Origin: Planctomycetaceae bacterium
GTDB taxonomy: Bacteria > Planctomycetota > Planctomycetia > Planctomycetales > Planctomycetaceae
Assembly (NCBI GenBank): GCA_024742875.1
Contig: JANSXP010000049.1
Coordinates: 1-58,375, forward strand
Reading direction: 5' to 3'
DNA length: 58,375 bases
Position numbers and translations under genes: made by a program. Positions 9,125-18,634 of the stretch are shown here, piece after piece. The notes beneath the pieces are model-generated. The model saw only the letters and a program-made list of their open reading frames with translations. It searched no databases and had not been told where the DNA came from. Position 1 is the first letter of the stretch, and each line of letters opens with the position of its first letter.

Positions 9125-9574
9125 GTGAGGTTCGCCGCGAATAAGTAAGGGGAAAATGCAGGCCACCATTGGCCGGGGCGACATCAGACTGCATTTGCCC
9201 GCGATCGTTCCAGACGCACTGGCAGTTCGCTTCCTCAAAAACCAGTCCCATAGGCGCGCCGCGCTGGATCCGGCGCGGCGCGCTCAGAATTGCGGAAATA
9301 TTTAAATGGACTGCAGGGTGAACTAGACTTCAGAGCAGTGGGCGGTTCAGTATGACCCTGGGATAACCTGAATGTCCCCGCGTGTGTCACGGTCAGGGCT
9401 GCGCGTCTGATCACCCGTTTTGCGGACCCCCACATGGCTCCCCTGCAGGCTTTTTGCTACAGCAGCGACACTCCGGATACCCATCTGCTTGCCGGCGACT
9501 GGATGCTGTCTCGCTCTTTGCTGATCCCCCATCGCCCGGACAGGTGTGGCGGCCAGGGCGAGTCGGGAACCAAG
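9125..9574. other. Divergent promoter region between the giant surface protein and the unknown gene pair
   Basis: The region separates oppositely transcribed genes. It holds a perfect GC-rich stem at 9254-9283 and an AT-rich block around 9296-9307 that could supply a -10 element. A coding-like frame runs through 9434-9574 and could be an N-terminal extension of the plus-strand gene. Confidence 0.4.
9254..9283. other. Perfect 11-bp GC-only inverted repeat upstream of the giant surface protein gene
   Basis: The arms GCGCGCCGCGC (9254-9264) and GCGCGGCGCGC (9273-9283) are perfect complements around an 8-base loop. The structure lies about 130 bp before the start of the giant gene. It could be an RNA hairpin in its leader, an operator, or a terminator without a T tract. 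Confidence 0.5.
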
Positions 9575-10210
9575 ATGTGGAAGCTGAGCGAACTGGCGGC
9601 CAGAGCCGTGCATCGCAAGCGTTTTCTGCATATGTGGGACATTAGCGAGTTGCTGCAGGAGTTACAGGACGGCTGCAGGACGCGGCGAAGCAAAGCGCAG
9701 CCGGATCAGTGGCTGCGCCGGCGGCTTGACCTGCAGCATCCCAAAGAGTTCACCGAAAAGATGGAGGATGCGCCCACCTCCCGCTGGACGTCTGATGAGC
9801 TGTTCAAGATGGCCGCGCTGACAAACGTGGATAACCCGGCTCCCAGGACGCTGGAATGGGCCTCCACACTGACCTGGCTGGTGCTGGAACAGGGCCAGGC
9901 GCGTGTTGGTTTTCTGCCGCCCGACATTCTGCTGTATGCCGCAGCGGCCCTGGAATCCATCGACCGCCGGACGGCTGATTCTGCCAGGCCATCGACGGGC
10001 AGAGCAACCGGCGATGGCTGGGTCAAAGCGACGCAGCGTCGACTGGACGTGTATCTGCAGCGACGCGTCACACTGCTTGATGCGGAAGGGCTGAACTCCG
10101 TTCGACCGGTCGTTCGCGGTGACGGAGAAATTGAATTGAAAAGTCGCGTGCTGCGGGTCTCTCGCTATATCAGAGATCGTTTTGAAGAGTGGAGTGTGCT
10201 CAATGATTGA
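9575..10210 (+). CDS. Unknown soluble protein, first gene of an overlapping pair
   Basis: I do not recognise this 211-residue protein. It is mostly helical in appearance, with many Arg and Leu residues and no signal peptide or membrane helix. Its C-terminus is basic (RVSRYIRDRFEEWSVLND). It overlaps the next gene by 8 bp (10203-10210), which suggests coupled translation. Because the partner resembles an anti-sigma-type membrane protein, a regulatory role is possible, but no sigma-factor region 2 or 4 motif is visible. The ATG at 9575 (MWKLSELAAR) is a cautious choice; the frame is open with good codon use back to an ATG at 9434. Confidence 0.6.
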   Translation: MWKLSELAARAVHRKRFLHMWDISELLQELQDGCRTRRSKAQPDQWLRRRLDLQHPKEFTEKMEDAPTSRWTSDELFKMAALTNVDNPAPRTLEWASTLTWLVLEQGQARVGFLPPDILLYAAAALESIDRRTADSARPSTGRATGDGWVKATQRRLDVYLQRRVTLLDAEGLNSVRPVVRGDGEIELKSRVLRVSRYIRDRFEEWSVLND

Positions 10211-11927
10211 TTCGCATCATCCGACAGATCCCGTCACCGAATGGGATCTCGCGCTGTTCGCGGAAAACGGACTCGATGATATTCGCCGTCAGCAGGTGGC
10301 CGAGTTTCTGGCCGAGCATCCGCAGTTGAAGGCAATCCTGGGCGACGACGTGGTTCGCCTTCCGACTGGCGAGTCGAATCGCCCGAAGACCATCGCGGAC
10401 AATGAGCGTGCCCACGGGCGTTTCTCTTCCGTCAGCGAGCCGACCGTCTCGGCAAAACCGAGTGACGCTGGCTCCCGCGATGCTGGCCTCAGTCAGGCGG
10501 GATCATCGCGTAGTGTCCTGCGGCGGCGCCTGTTCACAACAGCCAGTGTGCTCGCCGCCATTTTGCTTGTGTCGACCGGAATCGAATTTCTGGGACAAAC
10601 GAAAGCCGATTCGCCCCTGCTGCGTGAGATTGAAGAGAGTTTTCGGGATGGCAGTCTGCACGCGAGCGGAGGGCTGACGCTGGTCTGGGGCAAGCTGGAA
10701 GGACTCGATCCGCATACTCTGAGCCTGGAGGACCAGCAGCTGCGGCAGTATCTGATGGCAATGGTGTTGCTCCGTGAGGCAGAAAGCGAATTCGTCGCCA
10801 AGCGCCCGGTGAGGCCGGGTGAAGTCGTTCCACGGCAGCCGCCGCTGGCCGAACTGACTCAGCGGGCCATTGGGAGGCTGACGAAACTGCTTCCCGATCG
10901 CCCTGAACTGAAGCCGGAACTGGCAAGAGCGTGGAGTCTGCACGGACGCATCCATTTTCGTTTTGCAGTCTCTGTGCGGTCTCAAAGAAATATCGATGCG
11001 GCCTCCATCTGCGAAGCGTTTCTGCGGGCGTTTGAGCTAATGCCGGAGAACGATCCGCAGCGGTGGCGAATCGCATCGTCGCTCCTGAAGACCATCTACA
11101 AACTGACGCCAAGGCACGACACTGCCCAGCGTAAGGCGATTCTGAGTTCCCTCGGCACGTCATTTCCGGATTTTGCGATCGATGTCGCGAAACCGAGTGA
11201 ATCTGTCATCCTGGAACTGGCCGAGCTGATTCTGAAACAGGCTCCGCATTCGGAGTCCGTCCGAGTGGCACAGGTGGAAGTTGCCAGCATCCTCACCATG
11301 GGATCGCAGTACGGCCGGCACAGTGATCAGGCATCCCACCATATCAGCCAGACTCTGGACATGGCAGAAGCAAACACCAAAGGGGCCAGCGATGAGTTTC
11401 TGCTCGTTTACGGCCAATTGCTGGGCAACCTTGCCGACAAGTGCCGGTTTCACGATCTGGACCAGGCCGTCCGGCTGGGAAGGAAGGCTCATCAGATGCT
11501 GAAGCAGCTTGCCCCGGACGATCGAGCAGACGAGTTATACACCGAACTCGGCTGGGTGACCGCTCGCCTGTTGATTTCCGAATACCGGTACTGGCTGCGA
11601 AACCCGGAAGACGATTCTCAGGTCGACAGGATGATTGGCGCTTTGCACCAAACAGAGTACGGACTGAAGCACTTTGAGACGCTGCAGCTGGCCCCCTGGG
11701 AAATTGACGTCATCAACGCGATTATCGCCGGGAAATCCCAGGAGCCTGACGAATCCGCCGAACCGTCCAGGTCCACCGCAGCAGCACGAATTCTAAAGAA
11801 CTATCAGGCCAATCAGCTGAGCGATGTGGTGATCAAAGCGCTTCGCGAGGAGTTTGCCAGCCTGCCCGCCTTTCAGAAGTCCGACGCATTCCGCGAATTC
11901 CTGCGGGCTGAGGCGGCGAAACTGTAG
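10203..11927 (+). CDS. Single-span membrane protein with anti-sigma-like N-terminus and helical C-terminal region
   Basis: 574 residues. The first ~60 residues (EWDLALFAENGLDDIRRQQV) resemble the short N-terminal regions of planctomycete anti-sigma-type proteins but lack the Cys/His zinc-binding residues. A Ser/Arg-rich linker leads to one membrane helix at about residues 110-130 (LFTTASVLAAILLVSTGIEF). The remaining ~440 residues are helical with weak TPR-like periodicity and probably lie outside the cytoplasm. The ATG overlaps the end of the upstream unknown gene by 8 bp, so the two are probably co-translated. A sensor or signal-transmitting role is inferred only from topology and pairing. 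Confidence 0.6.
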   Translation: MIDSHHPTDPVTEWDLALFAENGLDDIRRQQVAEFLAEHPQLKAILGDDVVRLPTGESNRPKTIADNERAHGRFSSVSEPTVSAKPSDAGSRDAGLSQAGSSRSVLRRRLFTTASVLAAILLVSTGIEFLGQTKADSPLLREIEESFRDGSLHASGGLTLVWGKLEGLDPHTLSLEDQQLRQYLMAMVLLREAESEFVAKRPVRPGEVVPRQPPLAELTQRAIGRLTKLLPDRPELKPELARAWSLHGRIHFRFAVSVRSQRNIDAASICEAFLRAFELMPENDPQRWRIASSLLKTIYKLTPRHDTAQRKAILSSLGTSFPDFAIDVAKPSESVILELAELILKQAPHSESVRVAQVEVASILTMGSQYGRHSDQASHHISQTLDMAEANTKGASDEFLLVYGQLLGNLADKCRFHDLDQAVRLGRKAHQMLKQLAPDDRADELYTELGWVTARLLISEYRYWLRNPEDDSQVDRMIGALHQTEYGLKHFETLQLAPWEIDVINAIIAGKSQEPDESAEPSRSTAAARILKNYQANQLSDVVIKALREEFASLPAFQKSDAFREFLRAEAAKL

Positions 11928-11974
11928 TGGCCGTCAATCCGTCTGCGGACAGAGCCGCACGGCCGGCGCTCCCG

Positions 11975-14443
11975 CTACCTTTGGGTGAACTCGTCTGACG
12001 TCACGATCGCCAGCACGATGTCCCGCAGCGGGAAGTCGTTATCCGAAAGCTGTGCGTGCAGTCGATGGAGCTGTTCGCGGTCACGAAACGTGATCTGCCG
12101 GGCCATGCCGTATGACAGCAGGTTCTCAAGGAATGCACGGGAAAACCGGTCCCTGTCCTGCATGAGAATCGACTTCAGTCCCGCTGGTCCGGCAAACGTT
12201 CGTCCATCCTGATGGATCGTGTCTGTCTCCACGGGGAAGCGGTCCTTGCCGCCCTTCTTTTTGCTGTAGTTACTGACGTCTGTGTATTCGTCCCGCCAGC
12301 GTCCGATCACGTCCAGATTTTCCAGAGCGATGCCCAGTGGGTCCATCTTGTTGTGGCAGCCAGCGCAACTGACGTTTTCACGATGGGCGTCAATGGTCTG
12401 TCGGATGGATTCGGTTTTCGTGGGGGGACTGAGGGCCGCGATTTCCAGATCGGCCGGTGTTTCCAGGTGATCTCCATAAAAGCTCTTCAATACCCACGCG
12501 CCACGGTAGAACGGATTGGTGTATTCGCCGTTGTTGGTGGTCATCAGCATGAACCCGGCCTGCGTCAAAAGTCCGCCGCGAATTCGATCGTCTTCCTCCA
12601 GCGTCACTTTCGTGAAGTGAGAGGTGATCTGTTTGGGACGGTAGTCGACGGGGGAGATCTTGGTGGCTCCCGGACGCTTGTTCGGCTTGGCAATCGGGTG
12701 CCCTTCGATTTGATAGATGTAATTGAGCTCCGGTGTGATCATGACAAATTCGGAGTCAATGAAGTTCCGCAGGCTCAGGTTGGCTGACAGGACCTCTCGA
12801 AAGAACTCAATGGGTTCTTCCTTAATCTGCTCTCTGACAAGGTCGAATTCTTCGACAGAGAAAATGTTGATGTCCGGTTCGATGATCTTCAGCTTCTCGA
12901 GATCGAGCCACTGATACACAAAGTCTCTGACAAAGCGATCCGCTTTGGCGTCCTGCAGCATGCGCAGCGTCTGGTCGTGACGGACACCCGGATCCCTCAG
13001 TTTCCCCTGGCGGGCCAGTTCAAACAGCCGATCATCCGGCACAGAGTTCCACAGAAACCACGACAGGCGTGACGCGATGGCATAATCATTCAGCGAACCC
13101 GATTCGCCTTCCTGTTTGTAGAGGAAATGAGGCGAACACAACATCCCGCGGATGCCGGCCTGCAGTCCGGAGTAGATGCTGTGGCCCTGGGCAAACTCGT
13201 CCTTCGCGTGGCCATAAATTTGCCGCAGTTCGGCGTCGGAGACGGGGCGACGATACAGTTTCTGCGCCAGCTGCTTCAAAATGATCTGACAGTCCGCCAG
13301 GCTGCCGGATGCGTCAATGTCTCGACACCATGTCTGGTAGAACGGCGTTTCCGGGGGCCAGGAATCAAACACCGGTCCTGTGATGGTGGCCTGTTCAAGG
13401 CAGTACATCCGCTGATGGCCGCTGCCGGAGACCGAGTTACACCGCAGCACAATCGTGTCACTGGACGTCAGCTGTGCCGTGAATCCTTCCTGCGGATCAA
13501 ATTCCTGCCACGCGGCGTTTTTGGGGACCACATTGACGATGCTCTGGCCGACTCCTGAGTTCTTTCTCAGAAAGTAGCTCATCGAGTGTCCGGCAAACGG
13601 CGCGTCGCCCAGGTCATTTTCTGACACGTCCACCACGGCCGGCAGTCGTTCCTGTTCACGACTGCCGGGAACGAACTTCGCATTGATGTAAAAGCCATCC
13701 AGAGTGACGCGATACGTGCCACTGGCGGGGACTGACGGGTTGATTTTGATCTGCGTTGGCGGAGAGGCAAAGACCAGCGGGCGGGACTCCCGGTCCAGCG
13801 TGGGCGCAAATCCTTTGGTGTCGTCCTTGTGGCTGTGGGTGTCAATGTCCGTGTTTTTTGTGGAGTAGACGACCACGCCGGGAGCCGGCCGCTCACCGAC
13901 CACACTTTTGGCAATGCGATGGGCAACGTTGAAATACGATTCCATGTCAACCACTGACATATGCAGGTGGTCGGCGTTGTTATTGAAGCCCACATCGATG
14001 TTATCAAGCGGCAGCTGATCGCCGAGTGTGAAGTCTGTTCCCAGCACATCGTTGACGGCGTTCTGATACTCAACTTGACTGAGGCGTTTCAGCACGGCGG
14101 GAGTCTGTTTTGCCGTGAGCTTCTGCAGCTGGCCGTTCAGCAGCTGCAGGACCTGCTGCGACTGCTGCGATTGGGGATGTCGAGGCGCATCGGTGGGCGG
14201 CATTTCGCCACTTTCGATGGCCGTGTAAATGTCGTCGAGCAGTTTCGGTTCGTTCCATCGCACTGCGTCCAGCCGATCGAGGCGGAGGCTGGCTTCGGCC
14301 GTCTCTGTCCCGTGGCACGTTACGCAGTAGGTCCGCAGAAACGTCTGCGTCCGTTCGCGGTCAGCCGCATCGGTCTGATGCTGGCAGATCACAGCGGCGA
14401 GCGAGACGAGAATGAGCCGACGCGTGGTGATGAATTTCCGCAT
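11975..14443 (-). CDS. Planctomycete cytochrome c protein (DUF1587-DUF1592-DUF1588-DUF1585 type)
   Basis: 822 residues with a signal peptide at the start (LILVSLAAVICQHQTDAA). An N-terminal haem site TYCVTCHGTE belongs to the PSCyt1-type cytochrome domain, followed by GEMPP. The middle has the LSRLSWFLWNSVPDD motif of DUF1592 and the GGLLTQAGFMLMTTN stretch of DUF1588. A second CxxCH, VSCAGCHNKMDPLG, leads into DUF1585 (LLSYGMARQI). These proteins are exported; their exact reaction is not established, but two CxxCH sites imply haem-based electron transfer. The gene starts 4 bp after the DUF1552 gene ends, so the two form an operon transcribed leftward. Confidence 0.88.
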   Translation of the reverse strand: MRKFITTRRLILVSLAAVICQHQTDAADRERTQTFLRTYCVTCHGTETAEASLRLDRLDAVRWNEPKLLDDIYTAIESGEMPPTDAPRHPQSQQSQQVLQLLNGQLQKLTAKQTPAVLKRLSQVEYQNAVNDVLGTDFTLGDQLPLDNIDVGFNNNADHLHMSVVDMESYFNVAHRIAKSVVGERPAPGVVVYSTKNTDIDTHSHKDDTKGFAPTLDRESRPLVFASPPTQIKINPSVPASGTYRVTLDGFYINAKFVPGSREQERLPAVVDVSENDLGDAPFAGHSMSYFLRKNSGVGQSIVNVVPKNAAWQEFDPQEGFTAQLTSSDTIVLRCNSVSGSGHQRMYCLEQATITGPVFDSWPPETPFYQTWCRDIDASGSLADCQIILKQLAQKLYRRPVSDAELRQIYGHAKDEFAQGHSIYSGLQAGIRGMLCSPHFLYKQEGESGSLNDYAIASRLSWFLWNSVPDDRLFELARQGKLRDPGVRHDQTLRMLQDAKADRFVRDFVYQWLDLEKLKIIEPDINIFSVEEFDLVREQIKEEPIEFFREVLSANLSLRNFIDSEFVMITPELNYIYQIEGHPIAKPNKRPGATKISPVDYRPKQITSHFTKVTLEEDDRIRGGLLTQAGFMLMTTNNGEYTNPFYRGAWVLKSFYGDHLETPADLEIAALSPPTKTESIRQTIDAHRENVSCAGCHNKMDPLGIALENLDVIGRWRDEYTDVSNYSKKKGGKDRFPVETDTIHQDGRTFAGPAGLKSILMQDRDRFSRAFLENLLSYGMARQITFRDREQLHRLHAQLSDNDFPLRDIVLAIVTSDEFTQR

Positions 14444-14447
14444 GATG

Positions 14448-15677
14448 TCACAACTCGATAATTTTGCGGCTGTTTCCGAACTGCTCTCGCTCGATGCCGA
14501 ACTTCTGCAGGATCGCCAGATAGATGTCGCAGGTCGTTTCGCCCCTGCGAACAACGTGGCCGCCGTGATTGTCAAACTGTCCACCGGCGACAAACACGGG
14601 AATCTCGTTGCCGTTGTGGGGCCCCATTTTTTCGCTCACGCTGTTGTTGCCCGTGGCGACAGTGACCGTCTCATCCATCAACGTGCCGCCGGACTCTGTT
14701 TTGGTGCTGGCCAGTTTGTCATAGAAGCTGGACAGCAGGGAAAAGAACGAAGAGTCGTACTTGGTGAGGCTGGTGCGCGCGTCTTCGGACCTGGGAACAT
14801 TGTGGGTGGTGATGTGATGATCGTTGTCCAGGCCCACCATGTAGAAATTCACCACGCGTGTGATGTCAAAGCGGAACGCCTTATAGATCATGTCAAAAGC
14901 GATGCCGCGCTGAATCTGCCGCGGGTTATCGAGGAACCGCTTCTTATCCACATCAGTGGCCAGAAAGTTGTTTTCAAAATCCGGCGCGATGGGGAACTCG
15001 ACATCCTGCTGTGGCTGACTGAGCCATTCGATGGACTTGTTCAGCTCCTGTTCCGATTCCCGCAGTGCGGCAAAATATTCTTCCAGTCGCTGGCGGTCTC
15101 GGCCTGAGACACGTGCCATCAATGCTCTGGCCTGTTCGAGTGATCCATCGAGGACGCTCTTTTTGTGAGCCAGCAGTCGCTCCTGCGTTTTTCTGTCGGT
15201 TTTGGCAAACAGTGTTTCAAACAGCACCCGGGTTGACTGAATCGGCATCACGGGCAGTCTGTTGCGCCACGACGCGACAATGTGATGATGCGCGTGACTG
15301 ATGAAAGTCACCACATTGCGGACGCGGGTGAGGTGGCCGATATGATCAGCCACGATCTGGTCCAGTGAGTCCGGGTTGGTTGTCGTGTTCCCCACAAAGC
15401 ATTTGTGGTCGTGGACGTGGTTACCGCCAAACTTCATCTGCGAGTACAGCGTGAAGTGCTCTCTGTGTTTTTGCAGAGGCTCCATGTGATCGCTGAACGT
15501 GTAATCGGCACCACCGATTTTGGGCAGCACGTCCGTGAAAAAACCGTACCCCATGCTGATACAAAACAGCCGCTTTACGTCGGCCTCACTCGGAGCGGAC
15601 GGTTCCTGCCCAAAGGTCTCCAGTGTGGGCAGAAACAGCGTGCAGCCGGCTGATTTCAGAATCTCGCGACGTCTCAT
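14448..15677 (-). CDS. DUF1552 family exported protein (module 1)
   Basis: 409 residues starting MRRREILKSAG, a twin-arginine-like export signal, followed by the DUF1552 fold. The histidine-rich motif that gives the family its HXXSHH name appears here as DNDHHITTHN. Conserved family stretches include FGGNHVHDHKCFVG and GGTLMDETVTVATGN. Members are almost always encoded beside DUF1592/DUF1588 cytochromes, as here (4-bp gap downstream). The fold has been likened to alkaline-phosphatase/sulfatase-like proteins but no reaction is known. A GAGAGG sits 9 nt before the ATG. It is the first gene of its operon, the reverse of the order in the two neighbouring modules. Confidence 0.88.
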   Translation of the reverse strand: MRRREILKSAGCTLFLPTLETFGQEPSAPSEADVKRLFCISMGYGFFTDVLPKIGGADYTFSDHMEPLQKHREHFTLYSQMKFGGNHVHDHKCFVGNTTTNPDSLDQIVADHIGHLTRVRNVVTFISHAHHHIVASWRNRLPVMPIQSTRVLFETLFAKTDRKTQERLLAHKKSVLDGSLEQARALMARVSGRDRQRLEEYFAALRESEQELNKSIEWLSQPQQDVEFPIAPDFENNFLATDVDKKRFLDNPRQIQRGIAFDMIYKAFRFDITRVVNFYMVGLDNDHHITTHNVPRSEDARTSLTKYDSSFFSLLSSFYDKLASTKTESGGTLMDETVTVATGNNSVSEKMGPHNGNEIPVFVAGGQFDNHGGHVVRRGETTCDIYLAILQKFGIEREQFGNSRKIIEL

Positions 15678-16056
15678 GTCAGAGAACCTCTCAGGGGGGC
15701 GTGGGCGGGCAGGTGGGATACAGATCGCGTGGTGGCTGTGTGGTGGCTGTGTGGTGGGAAACTCCGGGACGAATCCCGTGAGTCAAAATCAACTGTGAGT
15801 CGACCAGCCAGACTCTTCCGATAGCATAGTTGGCACCGGCGTGGATTGACAGCAGGAAACCGGCGCCAGGCGTTCGCACGTGCAGCCGGCGATCAACAGC
15901 CCGCAGGGCCGGCTGCCAGGACTGCGGAAACGGAAAAATTGTCCGCCCCCGCGTGATTCGCTGGCCAACTGCAGAAACAGACTGTTCACCATCCGCAGCC
16001 CGGCAATAATGGTGACTGGCCAAATGGCCCGCCTTTTGAGTTCAGAATTTGCTGTG

Positions 16057-18634
16057 ATGATAAAAACCGCACGCTTACAGGTCTGTTCCATCATATCGCT
16101 GCTGAGCGTGACACTGCCGTTCGTGACGCTGACGGCAGCGACGGCCGAAGAGCGGGCCGAAGAGCGGGCCGAAGAGCGGGCCGAAGAGCGGGCCGCAACG
16201 CTGATCAGCGCCCTGAAGCGGCGCTGCGCCAAGTGCCATGGACCGGATCTGGCCGAGGGGCAGTTACGGATGGATCAGCTGACGGCCGATCTTTCGGACC
16301 GAGAAAACGCTCTGCGGTGGATCGAAATTCGCAACGCCATCAACCTGGGAGAGATGCCGCCTGACGGCGAACCGCGGCTGCCGGTTGACCTGATCGAAGC
16401 CACATCGCGCTGGGTGACAGACGGCCTGCGGGCGGCCGAAAAAGCGAGAATCAGCAGCGGTGGACGTGTGCTGCTGCGGCGGCTGAACCGCCACGAATAT
16501 ACCAATACGATTTCCGATCTTCTGTCGATGAAATTTCCCACCGGCGAAAGTCCGCTGGATGTGCTGCCGCCTGACGGGACGGCTGAAGGCTTCGACAAAA
16601 TGAGCGCAGCGCTGCTGCTGGATCCCTCTCTGATGACGCAGTACTACCACGTGGCGCGTCGGATCGCGAGTCGTGCCATTGTGGATGGGCCGCCGCAGTA
16701 TCCCACCGCCACCATGCGGCTGGAATATGAGGACACGGCCGACAGCATCGCCATAGGCTATCTCGTCACGCGTCGCGGGATGCAGCCGGTGCCCAACGGG
16801 CTGCAGCTGGTTGAAGGCGGCACACGTTCGTTTGGCATGCTGAAGTATCCCGGCCGTCGTGACAACAATGTTGCGCCGGTGAACGGCTTCTATCGATTTA
16901 CGCTTCGCGCGGGGGCCGCTGCTGGTGAGGGGGGACAGGTGCCGCGGATTCGGCTGACCCACAGTCATCCGGACGACCGGATGCGGACCATCATGGAAGT
17001 CGACGTCACGGCTCCGTGGGATCATCCCGCGGAGTACAGCGTGACGATTCCGCGTGACACGCTGGGCAATGAACTGAGTGTCCGCATTGTCAATGAGGCA
17101 AAGCTCTACATGGGGCAGCGTCCGGGAGAGCACTTCATGCAGCGCAACACACAGGCGGGCGAGCAGGGAGACTTTGCCGAGACGCTCCGGCTGGCGGGAC
17201 GGAAAGTGGCTGAAGGCTGGGGGGGGGGATCGCTCGACGCCCGACCCGGACAAACTGGATCTGACGAAGTTTCCGCGGGTGTTTCTGGATTACCTCGAAG
17301 TGGAGGGGCCACTGTACGATCAATGGCCTCCCCGAAGCCACACGATGCTGCTGTTCAAAGGTGAACAGGCGAGCGGTGATCTGGCCTATGCTCGCGAAAT
17401 TATGACGCGTTTCCTGCCCCGCGCGTGGCGGCGGCCGGTGGCCGATCACGAGATCGAACCTGTTCTGAGAGTGATTCAAACGGAACTGGGGCATGGGCAG
17501 TCGTTTCATGAAGCGCTGAGAGTCGGCCTTGCCGCCGTACTGACCTCCCCCAAATTTCTGTACCTGGCCGAGCCGTCATCTGCGGCGGCATCACAGGCCG
17601 ATCAGCTGGACGGCTACGAGACGGCGTCTCGTCTGTCTTATTTTCTGTGGAGTTCTCTGCCCGATGAGGAGCTGTTTCGCGCGGCGGCCGAGGGAGAGCT
17701 GGCGGATCCGGCGCAGCGAGCGCGGCAGGTGGAGCGGATGCTGAGTGATCCCAGGATCGATCGATTTGTTGACAGCTTTGCGCGGCAATGGCTGCGAACC
17801 GACTCCTTCCTGACGTTCACGCCCGACCAGAACATCTACAAAAACTATGACGACGCTCTGGCCGATGCCGTGGTTAAAGAGCCACTGGAGTTTTTCCGCA
17901 CGATCCTGCAGGAAGATCTCAGCGTGCGGAATTTTCTCGACTCGGATTTTGTCGTAATCAACGAACGCCTCGCGCAGCACTACGGCATTCCGGGTGTGGA
18001 GGGAGAGCACTTTCGCCCTGTCGCTGTGCCGCCGGATTCGCCCCGCGGCGGATTGCTGGCGATGGCGGGAGTGCATCAGGCGGGCTCCGACGGCAATCGG
18101 ACAAAGCCGGTTTCCCGCGCGGTTTACATCCGGGAAGTGCTGTTCAACAATCCGCCCGATCCGCCTCCGCCCAACGCGGGCGAAGTGGAGCCAAACATCA
18201 AGGGCGAGCGACTGACCGTTCGCGAACGACTGCTGCAGCATCAGCAGATACCGGCGTGTGCCGCATGCCACCGATCGCTCGATCCCTACGGTTTGGCGCT
18301 GGAAAACTTCAACGTGACCGGAGAATGGAGAGAGCGGCAGGACGGCGAGGATTTTCGAGGCCGCAATCGCCCTTCGCTGGTGGTCGGCGGACGACTGCCC
18401 AACGGCCGCGAGTTTGAAAGCTTCGTCCAGTTTCGACAGCTGCTGCTGGAACAGCAGGACCGTTTTCGTCGCTGCCTGGCAGAAAAGCTGCTGCTGTATG
18501 CGCTCGGTCGTCCGCTTGAACCGGGCGACGACCTCACCATTCGCCAGGCCGTGGAGGACATGCGGGCCGGCGACGACACTTTCCGTTCACTCCTGATTTC
18601 CCTGGTCACAAGCAAGGCGTTCGTCTCAAAATGA
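16057..18634 (+). CDS. Planctomycete cytochrome c protein (DUF1587-DUF1592-DUF1588-DUF1585 type), frameshifted at a G10 run
   Basis: The reading frame starting at 16057 has a signal peptide, four AEER repeats, a first haem site (RRCAKCHGPD) and DUF1587-like sequence. It runs into a G10 run at 17219-17228, after which the family sequence continues one frame over. Removing one G gives an 858-residue protein, normal for the family, with DUF1592 (SRLSYFLWSSLPDEEL), DUF1588 (GGLLAMAGVHQAGS), a second haem site (PACAACHRSLDPYG) and DUF1585. Read as written, translation would leave the family sequence about 390 residues in and stop at 17364. The DUF1552 gene follows with a 4-bp ATGA overlap, so a broken first gene would also disturb coupling. 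A sequencing error, a true mutation and a slippage-switched gene are all possible. Confidence 0.8.
16144..16191 (+). repeat. Four perfect 12-bp tandem repeats encoding AEER
   Basis: The unit GCCGAAGAGCGG occurs four times without error. In the cytochrome protein it encodes Ala-Glu-Glu-Arg repeated four times, right after the signal peptide and before the first haem domain. Perfect identity suggests recent expansion by slippage; the unit is a multiple of three so the frame is kept. Confidence 0.9.
17219..17228 (+). other. G10 homopolymer at the frameshift point
   Basis: Ten consecutive Gs lie where the two halves of the cytochrome gene are in different frames. Nine Gs would give the expected continuous protein (W-G-G-D-R-S). 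Confidence 0.9.

Noticed and set aside
9253-9308. A run of rare-cutter sites (AscI-, BamHI- and SwaI-like) resembling a vector polylinker
   Set aside because: The sites are explained by a GC-only inverted repeat and an AT-rich promoter block; no vector sequence is present on either side.
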